This document shows, piece after piece, positions 8,674-18,221 of a stretch of DNA of 64,000 nucleotides. Within the stretch, counting starts at the first letter, position 1, and the number at the start of each line of letters is the position of its first letter. The notes beneath the pieces were generated by a model that ran no database searches, was not told the origin of the DNA, and was given only the letters and a program-made list of their open reading frames with translations. The position numbers and the translations under genes were made by a program. The DNA is from Sphingopyxis sp. (lineage in GTDB: Bacteria > Pseudomonadota > Alphaproteobacteria > Sphingomonadales > Sphingomonadaceae): NCBI RefSeq assembly GCF_016704835.1, contig NZ_JADIZJ010000006.1:62001-126000 (forward strand), given 5' to 3'.

Positions 8674-9908
8674 GCGGGGGAATGGACAATATGGACGCTA
8701 CGACGGAGAGGCCGGTGATCGCGGCGACGCGCACCGTCAAGCGCCGCGGCCCGCGCCTCAGCCGCGCCGACCGCACCCCGCTGGGGCTGTGGTTTTGGGA
8801 AATCGACCGAGTCCTGCTGCTCCTTGTATCGATGCTCGTCGCGATCGGGCTGGTGGCGGTCGCCGCGGCGTCGCCAGTAGCGGCGCAGAAATTGTCTACG
8901 ACAACGGCGTCGCTCGACCCGCTGTATTATTTCTATCGCCAGCTGATGTGGGTGATCGTCGGGGTGCCAGTGATGCTGGGTGTGTCGATGCTGCCCAAGG
9001 CGCAGGCACGGCGCTTTGCCATTTACGGTACGATCACCTTTCTGGTCCTGCTGTTTCTCGTGCCGCTGCTCGGCACGACGGTGAACGGCGCGCAGCGCTG
9101 GATCGGCAGCGGGGCGTTCCGGTTGCAACCTTCGGAATTTTTGAAACCCTTCTTTGCCGTGTCGCTCGCCTGGATCCTGTCGCTGCGGCTGCATGATCAG
9201 AGCCTGCCAGTCGTACCGCTCAGCTTTGTGCTGACGGGCGTGATCGCGATGCTGCTAATGGGGCAGCCCGACCTGGGGCAAACGGTCATCTTTGCCGCGA
9301 CTTGGCTCGTGCTCGTCCTCGTCGCCGGTTTGTCGATGCGGATCATGGGGATGCTCGCGGCGACAGGAGTGGTCGGCATCGTCCTCGCCTATTTCTTTTA
9401 TCCGGTGGCGCAGCAGCGCATCAACATCTGGCTGTTTGCCGAGGGCGACAGCTTTCAGGTCGATAAGGCGCATGCGACGCTGACCGCCGGCGGTTTGATC
9501 GGCACCGGACCGGGAGCGGGGCTGGCGAAATTCCAGCTGCCCGAAGCGCACACCGACTATATCTTTTCGGTCATCGGCGAAGAATTCGGGATGATCGCGT
9601 GCATCGCGATCGCGATCCTCTATCTCGCCATCATCGTGCGGGTGCTCGTCCGTCTGCTCGACGAGGAAGACAGCTTCCTGATCCTTGCGGTCGCGGCGCT
9701 GATCGCGCAATTCGGCGGGCAGGCCGTGATCAACATGGCGGTGAACACCCAGATTTTCCCGTCAAAGGGGATGACCTTGCCCTTCATCAGCTATGGCGGC
9801 TCGTCGTTCATCGCGCTGTCGATCGGCATGGGTTTGCTCTTGTCGCTGACCCGGCGGAACCCCTATGCGGCGCGGGTGTCGATGACCCGCAACTGGAACA
9901 AGAAGTGA
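8670..9908 (+). CDS. ftsW: Septal peptidoglycan glycosyltransferase FtsW
   Basis: SEDS-family polymerase that extends septal glycan strands with FtsI. The 412-residue protein has an N-terminal cytoplasmic extension of about 50 residues rich in Arg/Lys, then about ten membrane helices. SEDS motifs are visible: RWIGSGAFRLQPSEFLKPF-type loop (RWIGSG and LQPSEF), TGPGAG, and the C-terminal SYGGSS followed by a helix. The start at 8670 overlaps the murD stop; a second ATG at 8682 is possible. murG begins 10 nt after the stop, the largest gap in the cluster before ftsA. Confidence 0.94.
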   Translation: MSGGMDNMDATTERPVIAATRTVKRRGPRLSRADRTPLGLWFWEIDRVLLLLVSMLVAIGLVAVAAASPVAAQKLSTTTASLDPLYYFYRQLMWVIVGVPVMLGVSMLPKAQARRFAIYGTITFLVLLFLVPLLGTTVNGAQRWIGSGAFRLQPSEFLKPFFAVSLAWILSLRLHDQSLPVVPLSFVLTGVIAMLLMGQPDLGQTVIFAATWLVLVLVAGLSMRIMGMLAATGVVGIVLAYFFYPVAQQRINIWLFAEGDSFQVDKAHATLTAGGLIGTGPGAGLAKFQLPEAHTDYIFSVIGEEFGMIACIAIAILYLAIIVRVLVRLLDEEDSFLILAVAALIAQFGGQAVINMAVNTQIFPSKGMTLPFISYGGSSFIALSIGMGLLLSLTRRNPYAARVSMTRNWNKK

Positions 9909-9918
9909 CCGCCGAAAC

Positions 9919-11103
9919 ATGAGTGCAACGCGCCACTATCTGCTCGCCGCTGGGGGAACCGGCGGCCATATGCTGCCCGCTTACGCCCTCGCAGGTGAAC
10001 TGATTGCGCGCGGTCACCGCGTTGCACTGGTCAGCGACGATCGCGGCCTGAAAATTCCCGGCGCACCGCATGAACTCGAAACGCATGTGCTACCTGCTGG
10101 ACGTGTTCACGGCGGTCCGGTCGGCTGGGTGAAAGCGGCGCTCGCGATCCGCAAGGGACGCCGCCTGGCGATCGACCTGATCGGTGAATTCGACCCCGCG
10201 GTTGTCGTCGGCTTCGGCGGCTATCCCTCACTGCCAACCCTGCTCGCCGCCGGCGCGACGAAACGGCCGCGCGTGCTGCACGAACAAAATGCCGTGCTCG
10301 GGCGCGTCAATCGCATGATGGCGCCGCGCGTCGATGCGGTCGCGGTCGCGTATCACAATATCCAGCGCTATCCAGCCGGGCATGAACAGAAGAAGCATAT
10401 CACCGGCAACCCGGTGCGTGACGAGATTGTCGCGATCCGGGAGGAAGGCTTCCCGCCGCTCACTGAGGATGGTATTTTTCGCCTGCTCGTGGTCGGCGGC
10501 AGCCTGGGCGCGACGGTGCTTAGCGACGTCGTTCCCGCCGCGATCGCGATGCTGCCGCGCGCGCTGCTGGACCGGTTGCAGGTCGTCCAGCAATGCCGCG
10601 ACGCCGACCTAGAAATGGTGCGCGGCAAATATGCCGACATGGGCGTCGCCGCCGAATGCGCGACCTACATCGCCGATTTCCCCGAGCGGCTGCGCTGGGC
10701 GCATCTGGTGATAGCGCGTGCCGGGGCGTCGACGGTGGCTGAACTCGCCTGCGCCGGGCGACCGGCGATTTTCGTGCCCTATCCGCACGCGATGGACAAT
10801 CACCAGACCTATAACGTCGTCGATATGGTCGAGGCGGGCGGCGCGCGCTCGATCCCGCAGCCGCAATTTACCGCCAGCGAACTCGCCAAGCAGATCCAGC
10901 GCATGGCGCTCGAACCCGGTGCGCTGGAAAATGCCGCCGCGCGCGCCGCAAGCTGCGGCCTGCCCGATGCGACGCGCGACCTGGCCGATCTGGTCGAATC
11001 GCTCGCCGCGCCGCCGATGATGGACGTCATCCGCGTCGGCGCGCCGTCAGGGCAGCGCGCCGCGGCGAGCGGCATGGCGTCGGCCCGCATGGGAGGCGAG
11101 TGA
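9919..11103 (+). CDS. murG: UDP-GlcNAc:undecaprenyl-PP-MurNAc-pentapeptide GlcNAc transferase MurG
   Basis: Peripheral membrane GT28 enzyme that converts lipid I to lipid II. The 394-residue product has the glycine-rich N-terminal motif AGGTGGHM, the acceptor-side HEQNAVLGRVN segment, the GGSLGA loop between domains, and the donor-site block RAGASTVAELACAGRPA followed by PYPHAMDNHQ. The stop is shared with the murC start. A C-terminal tail of about 35 residues beyond the core is Ala/Gly-rich and probably disordered. Confidence 0.95.
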   Translation: MSATRHYLLAAGGTGGHMLPAYALAGELIARGHRVALVSDDRGLKIPGAPHELETHVLPAGRVHGGPVGWVKAALAIRKGRRLAIDLIGEFDPAVVVGFGGYPSLPTLLAAGATKRPRVLHEQNAVLGRVNRMMAPRVDAVAVAYHNIQRYPAGHEQKKHITGNPVRDEIVAIREEGFPPLTEDGIFRLLVVGGSLGATVLSDVVPAAIAMLPRALLDRLQVVQQCRDADLEMVRGKYADMGVAAECATYIADFPERLRWAHLVIARAGASTVAELACAGRPAIFVPYPHAMDNHQTYNVVDMVEAGGARSIPQPQFTASELAKQIQRMALEPGALENAAARAASCGLPDATRDLADLVESLAAPPMMDVIRVGAPSGQRAAASGMASARMGGE

Positions 11104-12533
11104 TGCGCGGCGTCGCGACCGACATCGGCACCATCCACTTTATCGGCATCGGCGGCATCGGAATGTCGGGGATTGCTGAGGTGATGCACAATCTGGGTTA
11201 TCAGGTGCAGGGCAGCGATATCGCCGACGGCTATGTGATCGAAGGCTTGCGCAAACGCGGGATCAAGGTCGCGATCGGGCATGACGCGGCGAACGTCGAC
11301 GGCGTTTCGGTTGTGGTCACGTCAACGGCGGTCAAACGCGGCAATCCCGAGGTGGAGGCGGCGCTCGCACACCGCATCCCGCTGGTCCGCCGCGCTGAGA
11401 TGCTCGCTGAGCTGATGCGGCTGAAATCGACCGTCGCGATCGCCGGCACGCACGGCAAGACGACGACGACGAGCCTGGTCGCCGCCCTGCTCGACGCTGG
11501 CGGGATCGACCCGACCGTGATCAACGGCGGCATCATCAACAATTATGGCTCGAACGCGCGGCTGGGCGCGAGCGACTGGATGGTGGTCGAGGCCGACGAG
11601 AGCGACGGCAGCTTCCTGCGCCTCGACGGGACGATCGCGGTCGTCACCAACATCGATCCCGAACATCTCGACCATTATGGCAGCTTCGATGCGATCAAGG
11701 ACGCGTTTGTCGAATTTATCGAGAATGTGCCCTTTTACGGCGCGGCGATATTGTGCCTGGACCATCCCGAGGTGCAGGCGATCATCCCGCGCATCCGCGA
11801 CCGCCGGATCGTGACCTATGGCTTCTCGGCGCAGGCGGATGTGCGCGGTACCAATGTAACGCCCGGCCCCGACGGCAACCGCTTCGACGTCGTCGTGCGC
11901 GACCGCGACGGCAACAGCCGGACGATCGAGGGCATTCATCTGCCGATGTCGGGGCGACACAATGTGCAAAACTCGCTCGCGGCGATTGCCGTGGCGCTGC
12001 ACATGGGGGTGTCGGACGACAAGATTGTTTCCGGCTTCAACGGCTTCGCCGGGGTCAAGCGGCGTTTTACCAAGGTAGGTGAAATCGCTGCGGGTGAGGG
12101 CGTTGTCACCGTGATCGACGACTACGCCCATCACCCGGTCGAAATTCGCGCGGTGCTCTCGGCCGCCCGCGAAGGCGTCGGGGCAGGGCGCGTCGTGGGT
12201 GTGGTTCAGCCGCACCGCTTCACGCGCCTGCGCGACCATATGGACGATTTTCAGCAGGCGTTTAACGACGCCGACATCGTGCTGGCGTTGCCCGTCTATG
12301 CTGCGGGCGAGGCGCCAATCGACGGCGTGTCGTCTGATACCCTCGTGGCGGGTTTGCGCGACCGTGGACATCGGCAAGCGAGTGTTGTTGAGGATGTAGG
12401 GGCGCTGGCTGAGGCTATCGCCGCGAGCATTGTTGCGGGCGACCTTGGTGCGGGCGATATGATCATCTGCCTTGGTGCCGGCGACATTACCAAGATGGCG
12501 GCGGGCCTTGCCGCGGCGGTGGAGGCGGCGTGA
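11103..12533 (+). CDS. murC: UDP-MurNAc:L-alanine ligase MurC
   Basis: First ATP-dependent ligase of stem-peptide synthesis, adding L-alanine to UDP-MurNAc. The 476-residue protein has the N-terminal Rossmann motif IGIGGIGMSG, the P-loop GTHGKTTTTS, the DESDGSF segment and the C-terminal DDYAHHP motif. ATG 11103 shares its A with the murG stop; a GTG one codon upstream is also possible. It overlaps murB by four bases. Confidence 0.95.
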   Translation: MRGVATDIGTIHFIGIGGIGMSGIAEVMHNLGYQVQGSDIADGYVIEGLRKRGIKVAIGHDAANVDGVSVVVTSTAVKRGNPEVEAALAHRIPLVRRAEMLAELMRLKSTVAIAGTHGKTTTTSLVAALLDAGGIDPTVINGGIINNYGSNARLGASDWMVVEADESDGSFLRLDGTIAVVTNIDPEHLDHYGSFDAIKDAFVEFIENVPFYGAAILCLDHPEVQAIIPRIRDRRIVTYGFSAQADVRGTNVTPGPDGNRFDVVVRDRDGNSRTIEGIHLPMSGRHNVQNSLAAIAVALHMGVSDDKIVSGFNGFAGVKRRFTKVGEIAAGEGVVTVIDDYAHHPVEIRAVLSAAREGVGAGRVVGVVQPHRFTRLRDHMDDFQQAFNDADIVLALPVYAAGEAPIDGVSSDTLVAGLRDRGHRQASVVEDVGALAEAIAASIVAGDLGAGDMIICLGAGDITKMAAGLAAAVEAA

Positions 12534-13429
12534 GCACTGTCGATACCCTTCCCGCCGTGCGCGGCAAGTTGACAGCAAATGCGCCGCTGGCACCGCTCGT
12601 CTGGTTCAAGTCGGGTGGCCCTGCCGACTGGCTGTTCGAGCCGAAGGACGCTGACGATCTTGCCGATTTCTTCCGCGATCTCGATCCTGCAACCCTTGTT
12701 ATGGCGCTCGGCCTCGGCTCGAACCTGATCGTCCGTGACGGTGGCTTTCCCGGGGTCGTCGTTCGGCTCGGCAAGGCCTTCGCAAAGGTCGAAGCCATCG
12801 ACGCCACGACGCTACGCTGCGGCGGCGGTGCTTCGGGCATCCTCGTTTCCTCTACCGCGCGCGATGGAGGAATTGCGGGGATGGAGTTCCTGCGCTCGAT
12901 CCCCGGTACTGTCGGCGGCTTTGTGCGCATGAACGGCGGCGCTTATGGCGGCGAAGTGAAGGACATACTGATCGACGCCGACGTCGTGCTGCGGTCGGGC
13001 GAACGCCGCACGCTGCCGCTCGCCGACCTTGGCTACACTTATCGCCACAGTGAGTTGCCGGAAGGTGCCGTCGTCATTGGCGCGACCTTCCGCGGCCGGC
13101 CCGGCGAACCCGCCGTCATCCAGGCCGAAATGGACCGTATCTCGGCGAGCCGCGAAGCGTCGCAGCCGCTGCGGTCGAAAACCGGCGGATCGACCTTCAA
13201 GAACCCTGACGGCCACAGAGCCTGGCAGCTCGTTGATGAAGCCGGCTGCCGCGGTTTTGCGGTCGGCGGCGCGCAGGTCAGCGAGAAGCACACCAACTTC
13301 CTGATCAATACCGGCGAGGCGACGAGCGCCGAAATCGAAGCGCTGGGTGAAGAGGTCCGCCGCCGGGTGAAGGACAACAGCGGCATCGACCTGCAATGGG
13401 AGATTCAACGCGTGGGGGTGGGGAAGTGA
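12530..13429 (+). CDS. murB: UDP-N-acetylenolpyruvoylglucosamine reductase MurB
   Basis: FAD-dependent reductase that makes UDP-MurNAc from UDP-GlcNAc-enolpyruvate using NADPH. The 299-residue product has the FAD-binding segment ALGLGSNLIV, the IPGTVGG and MNGGAYG motifs, and the active-site block KTGGSTFKNPDG with the catalytic Ser. GTG start in the overlapping GTGA with murC. The ddl GTG overlaps its stop in turn. Confidence 0.94.
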   Translation: MSTVDTLPAVRGKLTANAPLAPLVWFKSGGPADWLFEPKDADDLADFFRDLDPATLVMALGLGSNLIVRDGGFPGVVVRLGKAFAKVEAIDATTLRCGGGASGILVSSTARDGGIAGMEFLRSIPGTVGGFVRMNGGAYGGEVKDILIDADVVLRSGERRTLPLADLGYTYRHSELPEGAVVIGATFRGRPGEPAVIQAEMDRISASREASQPLRSKTGGSTFKNPDGHRAWQLVDEAGCRGFAVGGAQVSEKHTNFLINTGEATSAEIEALGEEVRRRVKDNSGIDLQWEIQRVGVGK

Positions 13430-14350
13430 CCCGGGGTCCGTGGCATGTCGCTGTCCTGATGGGCGGCTGGTCGGCCGAGCGCGAAGTGTCGCTGATGAGC
13501 GGCAAAGGCGTCGCTGACGCGCTGGAAAGCCGCGGCCACAAGGTCACGCGGATCGACATGGACCGCGACGTCGCGCAGCGGCTCGCCGAAGCCAAACCCG
13601 ATGTCGTGTTCAACGCGCTGCACGGCGTGCCGGGTGAGGACGGCACGGTGCAGGGCATGCTCGACCTGATGGGGCTCAAATATACCCACAGCGGGCTCGT
13701 CACCTCGGTGATCGCGATCGACAAGGAATTGACGAAGCAGGCGCTGGTGCCGCATGGTATTCCGATGCCGACGGGGACCGTGGTCGACAGCGAAAGCCTG
13801 TTTACGGCCGATCCTTTGCCGCGCCCCTTTGTGCTGAAGCCCGTCAACGAAGGCTCGTCGGTCGGAGTGGCCATCGTCCACAACGACAGCAATTATGGCA
13901 ACCCGATCGCGCGCGAAGCGGTTGGACCGTGGCAGGAATTCGACCGCCTGCTCGCGGAACCCTTTATCAAGGGGCGCGAGCTGACTGTCGCGGTGCTGGG
14001 CGATCAGGCGCTCGCAGTCACCGAACTGCGCGTCAAGTCGGGTTTCTACGACTATGACGCCAAAGTATACCGACGGATTGACCGAACATGTGTGCCCCGC
14101 CGACGTCCCCGCCGACGTGGCGCAGCGGATGATGGATCTGGCGCTGCAATCGCACCGCCTGCTCGGCTGCAAGGGCGCCTCGCGTTCCGATTTTCGCTGG
14201 GACGACGAGCATGGGTTGGCCGGGATCTTTCTTTTGGAAGTAAATACCCAGCCGGGGATGACGCCGTTAAGTCTGGTGCCTGAGCAGGGGCGCGCGGTGG
14301 GCATGGATTATGCCGAACTGGTCGAACGCATCGTGGGGGAAGCGTTATGA
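13426..14350 (+). pseudogene. ddl: D-alanine:D-alanine ligase Ddl, one-base frameshift
   Basis: ATP-grasp ligase that makes D-Ala-D-Ala for MurF. Reading from GTG 13426 gives the family N-terminus (VAVLMGGWSAEREVSL), the substrate region HGVPGEDGTVQG and the ATP-grasp region up to YDYDAK. The frame then derails; the correct continuation (KYTDGLTEHVCPADVP, ending in the NTQPGMTPLSL motif) lies one base out of phase. Dropping one A from the AAA run at 14062-14064 restores a single 307-residue protein of normal length. The gene is normally essential and no second ddl is visible here, so a base-calling error is the simplest explanation; a real lesion with a paralogue elsewhere cannot be excluded. 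Confidence 0.88.
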
Positions 14351-15285
14351 GTAACACGCGGATCAAGCGCGGCGCGTCGCCGCCACGGCGCCCGGTGCGC
14401 ACGCCAAAGAAACGGCGCAAGGTGCAAACCTCGCGGCTCAACGCGATTATCAACGCGCTGCCGATCAGCCCGCAGCGATTGCAGAAGATAGCGAACTGGA
14501 CGATCGGCCTCAGCCTGTTTGCGGTCGCGGGGCTCGCCGCGCACGCCACAGGGGTCACGGCCAAGATTCATGAGGAATATGCGCAGGCCGTCGGCCGCGC
14601 CGGGTTTCAGGTCAAGAAGGTGGAGGTCGTCGGTGCCGATCGCATCGACCGACTGAAAGTCTATGACATCGCGCTCGCGCAAAAGGATCGCTCGATGGCG
14701 GCGGTCGATCTTGACGGAGTGCGCGGCGACCTGATGCGCTATGGCTGGATCAAGGATGCGCGCGTCTCGCGGCGGCTGCCCGATACGCTCGTCGTCGACA
14801 TTGTCGAGCGCACCCCAGCGGCAATCTGGCAGCACAACAACCGCCTGTCGTTGATCGACGAAAAGGGCGTGGTGCTCGAACCGGTGACGGTGGCGACGAT
14901 GCCCGACCTGCCGCTGGTGATCGGCCCCAAGGCGAATCAGCGCTCGCAGGATCTCGACCGCCTGCTGGCCGAAGCGAGCAGCCTCAAGGAATTGCTCGCG
15001 GGCGCAACATGGGTCGGCAATCGCCGCTGGGATCTGCGCTTCCGCAGCGGCGAGACGCTGTCGCTTCCCGAAGGCGAAATCGAAGCTAAGGCGGCACTTG
15101 CCAAATTCGCTCATCTGGATGGCGCCAACCGCTTGCTTGGGCGCGGCATCCTGCGATTCGACATGCGCGATCCGAACCGGTTCGTGCTACGTCTTCCCCA
15201 CGAAGGTCAGGTGGCACCTGCAAAGCTCGACGATGCGCGCGCCGCGGTCGATGCGGTCGCTACCGCTGCGTCGAACGAAGGATAG
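14347..15285 (+). CDS. ftsQ: Cell division protein FtsQ
   Basis: Bitopic divisome protein that bridges early and late division proteins with FtsL/FtsB. The 312-residue product has a very basic cytoplasmic N-terminus (residues 1-35), one membrane helix at about 50-70, a POTRA domain starting near FQVKKVEVVGADRI (about 92-160) and a beta domain with RTPAAIWQ. ATG 14347 overlaps the ddl stop. ftsA follows after 3 nt. Confidence 0.92.
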   Translation: MSNTRIKRGASPPRRPVRTPKKRRKVQTSRLNAIINALPISPQRLQKIANWTIGLSLFAVAGLAAHATGVTAKIHEEYAQAVGRAGFQVKKVEVVGADRIDRLKVYDIALAQKDRSMAAVDLDGVRGDLMRYGWIKDARVSRRLPDTLVVDIVERTPAAIWQHNNRLSLIDEKGVVLEPVTVATMPDLPLVIGPKANQRSQDLDRLLAEASSLKELLAGATWVGNRRWDLRFRSGETLSLPEGEIEAKAALAKFAHLDGANRLLGRGILRFDMRDPNRFVLRLPHEGQVAPAKLDDARAAVDAVATAASNEG

Positions 15286-15288
15286 GGC

Positions 15289-16545
15289 ATGGCGCCGCCG
15301 CGCATTGAAAAGATCATCACTGCGCTCGATGTCGGGTCGTGGAAGGTGTGCGCGCTGATCGCCGGACAGACCGCCGACGGCCAGTTGCACGTACTTGGTA
15401 CCGGGCAGCGCGAAAGCCGCGGCGTCCAGCGCGGTTATGTCGCCGACATGGAACAGACCGAACATATTGTGCGCGAGGCGATCGAGCAGGCCGAACGGAT
15501 CGCGGGGCTCAACATCGATGACGTCTGGGTCAGCTTTTCGGCCGGCGGCTTGCTGAGCGACGTGGCGCCGATCGAAAGCGAACTCGGTGGGCATCGGATC
15601 GAGAAGGAGGACATCGACGACCTGCTCGCCGCGGGGCGCGCCGGGATCGATCCCGAAGGCCGGATGATCCTGCATGCACAGCCCGCGCTTTACACGCTCG
15701 ACGGACTGACCGGGGTCAAGAATCCGATCGGTCTTCACGCCGATCGGCTCGGCGTCGACATCCATATCATCATGGCCGACGGCGCCCCGGTGCGGAACCT
15801 GGAGGCGGCGGTCCGACAGGCGCATCTTGACGTCAACGCGGTGGTCGCTTCGCCGATCGCGGCGGGGCTCGCCTGCCTGTCTGACGAAGAACGCGACCTG
15901 GGCGTGGCGCTCGTCGAGCTTGGCGCCGCGGTGACCACGGTATCGCTCTATGCCGGCGGGATGCTGGTCGAAATGGCTTCGCTGCCCTTTGGCGCCAGCG
16001 ACATCACCGACGATATCGCCTCGGCCTTTGGCATTCGGCGAAGCCAGGCGCAGCGCTTGCAGAGCTTCTACGGCTCGGCGTCGGCATCGCCGCGCGATAA
16101 TAACGAGATCATCGAGCTCGAGCCCGGCGCGCCAACCAACGGCGACACCCCGCGCATCACCCGCGCGCAGTTGGTGACGGTCATTCGCCAGCGTCTCGAC
16201 GCGATGATGGGCGAGATCGGCAGGACATTGAAAGATCTGCATTTCGTCGGCCCGATCGGGCGTCAGGTGGTGCTCGTCGGCGGCGGCGCAGATCTGAAAG
16301 GCATCGCCGATTACACCCAGAGCGCACTTGGCCGCGCCGCGCGGGTCGGACGGCCGCGCGGGTTGCACGGCCTGCCTGATGCGCATAGCGGCCCCGCTTT
16401 CGCGACGCTTGCGGGTCTGGTTCTCTACGCCGCGTCGGACCCGGTTGATCTGCGCGATTTGCCGATGATGTCGCAGGATGTCTATCGACCGGCGAGTACA
16501 TCGATCCTCCACCGGTTGATGGCGGCCCTAAAAAGCAGTTTTTAG
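15289..16545 (+). CDS. ftsA: Cell division protein FtsA
   Basis: Actin-like ATPase that tethers FtsZ to the membrane. The 418-residue protein shows the phosphate-1 loop ALDVGSWKVCALI, the SHS2-like 1C domain, the phosphate-2 region GVALVELGAAVTTVSLY and the adenosine motif LVGGGADLKGI. The C-terminus (SILHRLMAALKSSF) is the amphipathic membrane-targeting helix usual for FtsA. It is the last gene before a 153-nt gap preceding ftsZ. Confidence 0.95.
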   Translation: MAPPRIEKIITALDVGSWKVCALIAGQTADGQLHVLGTGQRESRGVQRGYVADMEQTEHIVREAIEQAERIAGLNIDDVWVSFSAGGLLSDVAPIESELGGHRIEKEDIDDLLAAGRAGIDPEGRMILHAQPALYTLDGLTGVKNPIGLHADRLGVDIHIIMADGAPVRNLEAAVRQAHLDVNAVVASPIAAGLACLSDEERDLGVALVELGAAVTTVSLYAGGMLVEMASLPFGASDITDDIASAFGIRRSQAQRLQSFYGSASASPRDNNEIIELEPGAPTNGDTPRITRAQLVTVIRQRLDAMMGEIGRTLKDLHFVGPIGRQVVLVGGGADLKGIADYTQSALGRAARVGRPRGLHGLPDAHSGPAFATLAGLVLYAASDPVDLRDLPMMSQDVYRPASTSILHRLMAALKSSF

Positions 16546-16698
16546 CGGTGAAACGCGAAAAAAGGTTAATTTTTTGGGTGATTCCCCGGTCACAATAGTG
16601 CAATGCGGGGTAAGAAAATCGGGCGGCGGGACACCCGCTCGTTTGGGTCGCAAGGTTGGGGAAGCGGCACCTGTCCGCCGCTGCAGGGAGACGTTTTG
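16546..16698 (+). promoter_or_regulatory. ftsA-ftsZ intergenic leader, likely ftsZ promoter region
   Basis: This 153-nt gap is the only sizeable non-coding interval inside the dcw cluster, and it directly precedes ftsZ. It contains an A/T-rich tract (GGTTAATTTTTTGGGTG at about 16564) that includes one TTAA half-site of the type CtrA recognises, but no second TTAA at the canonical 7-nt distance. A GC-rich stretch follows. The GGGAGA ribosome-binding site lies at 16686-16691. A separate ftsZ promoter here is an inference from layout. Confidence 0.45.
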
Positions 16699-18162
16699 AT
16701 GAGCATCAATATTGGGCCGCCACAGGTCGACGAGCTGAAGCCGCGAATTGCGGTAATCGGCGTCGGCGGAGCTGGCGGCAATGCCATCGCGAACATGATT
16801 GCAGCAAGGGTCGAGGGGGTCGACTTCATCGTTGCTAATACCGATGCGCAGGCGCTGAACGCGTCGCCGGCCGAACGGCGCATCCAGCTTGGGACCCAGA
16901 TCACGCAGGGATTGGGCGCGGGTTCGCGGCCCGAGGTTGGCCGCGCGGCCGCCGAGGAAAGCATTGCGCAGGTCGAAGAAGCTTTGAACGGAGCGCATAT
17001 GTGCTTCATCGCCGCTGGCATGGGCGGCGGCACTGGCACCGGGGCGGCGCCGGTGATCGCCAAAGCAGCGCGCGACCGCGGCATCCTGACCGTCGGCGTC
17101 GTGACCAAGCCCTTCACCTTCGAAGGTCAGCGCCGCATGCGTTCGGCGGACTCGGGGATTGCCGAGCTGCAGGATCATGTCGATACGCTGATCGTCATTC
17201 CGAACCAGAATCTGTTTCTGGTCGCTAACCCGAATACCACCTTCAAAGAAGCCTTCACCATGGCGGATGAGGTGCTGCAACAGGGCGTGCGCGGGATCAC
17301 CGACCTGATGGTCATGCCCGGCCTAATCAACCTCGACTTCGCCGACGTCCGCAGCGTGATGCGCGAAATGGGCAAGGCGATGATGGGCACGGGCGAAGCC
17401 GAAGGCGATGGCCGCGCGCTCGAAGCAGCGCAAAAAGCGATCGCCAACCCGTTGCTCGACGGTGTGTCGATGGCGGGCGCCAAGGGTGTTATCATTTCGA
17501 TCACCGGCGGCGAGGACATGCGCCTGATGGAAGTCGACGAGGCCGCGAACCATATTCGCGAGCTTGTCGATCCGGACGCCAACATCATCTGGGGCAGCGC
17601 TTTCAACGACAGCCTCGACGGCAAGATCCGCGTCTCGGTGGTCGCCACCGGCATCGACAGTACGGGCGAAATGGCAGCGCAGGCTTCGCCCGCGACGCGC
17701 AGCTTCTCCTTTGCCCCAGCGCGCGCTGCTGCGCCTGCACCGGTGGCCGAAGAGGCTTTCGAACCGGTCGTCGACGAAGAGCCCGTTGCCGACGCGCTGG
17801 CGGACGAAGTCAATGACCCGGCGCCCGGCTTTTCGCTGAGCGATGCGGCCGAAGCCGAAGCGCCCGCCGCCGAGGAAGATCCGATGATATTGTCTGAGGT
17901 CGCCGCGACCGATGAGGATCCGTCGGACGAGCTGGTCCTCGATGCCCCGGAGGCGCCCGCGACCGATTATCGCACAGCTCCGGCATCGGGCGGCGACGCG
18001 AGTGGCGGCGAGGAAGCTCCCGCGCGCTCGATGGGCGGCGGCACCTTGTTCGAGCGCATGTCGCGCCTGTCGCGCGGCGCCACGCCGCCCGAGGGTGAGG
18101 ATGGCGACAAGGAAGACGGGGTTGATATCCCACGCTTCCTGGGGCGTCAGAACAACCAGTAA
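16699..18162 (+). CDS. ftsZ: Cell division GTPase FtsZ
   Basis: Tubulin-like GTPase that forms the Z ring. The 487-residue protein has the tubulin signature GGGTGTG at residues 109-115, the T7 loop NLDFADV, and a GTPase core to about residue 320. A long acidic, Ala/Pro-rich linker follows, about 150 residues, which is typical of alphaproteobacterial FtsZ. The protein ends in the conserved peptide DIPRFLGRQNNQ that docks FtsA and other partners. ATG 16699 was chosen because the core begins immediately after it and GGGAGA precedes it; an upstream in-frame extension has no family similarity. Confidence 0.97.
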   Translation: MSINIGPPQVDELKPRIAVIGVGGAGGNAIANMIAARVEGVDFIVANTDAQALNASPAERRIQLGTQITQGLGAGSRPEVGRAAAEESIAQVEEALNGAHMCFIAAGMGGGTGTGAAPVIAKAARDRGILTVGVVTKPFTFEGQRRMRSADSGIAELQDHVDTLIVIPNQNLFLVANPNTTFKEAFTMADEVLQQGVRGITDLMVMPGLINLDFADVRSVMREMGKAMMGTGEAEGDGRALEAAQKAIANPLLDGVSMAGAKGVIISITGGEDMRLMEVDEAANHIRELVDPDANIIWGSAFNDSLDGKIRVSVVATGIDSTGEMAAQASPATRSFSFAPARAAAPAPVAEEAFEPVVDEEPVADALADEVNDPAPGFSLSDAAEAEAPAAEEDPMILSEVAATDEDPSDELVLDAPEAPATDYRTAPASGGDASGGEEAPARSMGGGTLFERMSRLSRGATPPEGEDGDKEDGVDIPRFLGRQNNQ

Positions 18163-18221
18163 CGGGGCTGTAAACGGCTGCCCGCAGGGCACGGCAGACC
18201 GAAGATCGGGATGAGTTGCCC

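Noticed and set aside
16546..16698. CtrA box upstream of ftsZ
   Set aside because: Only one TTAA half-site is present. The second half at the required spacing is missing.
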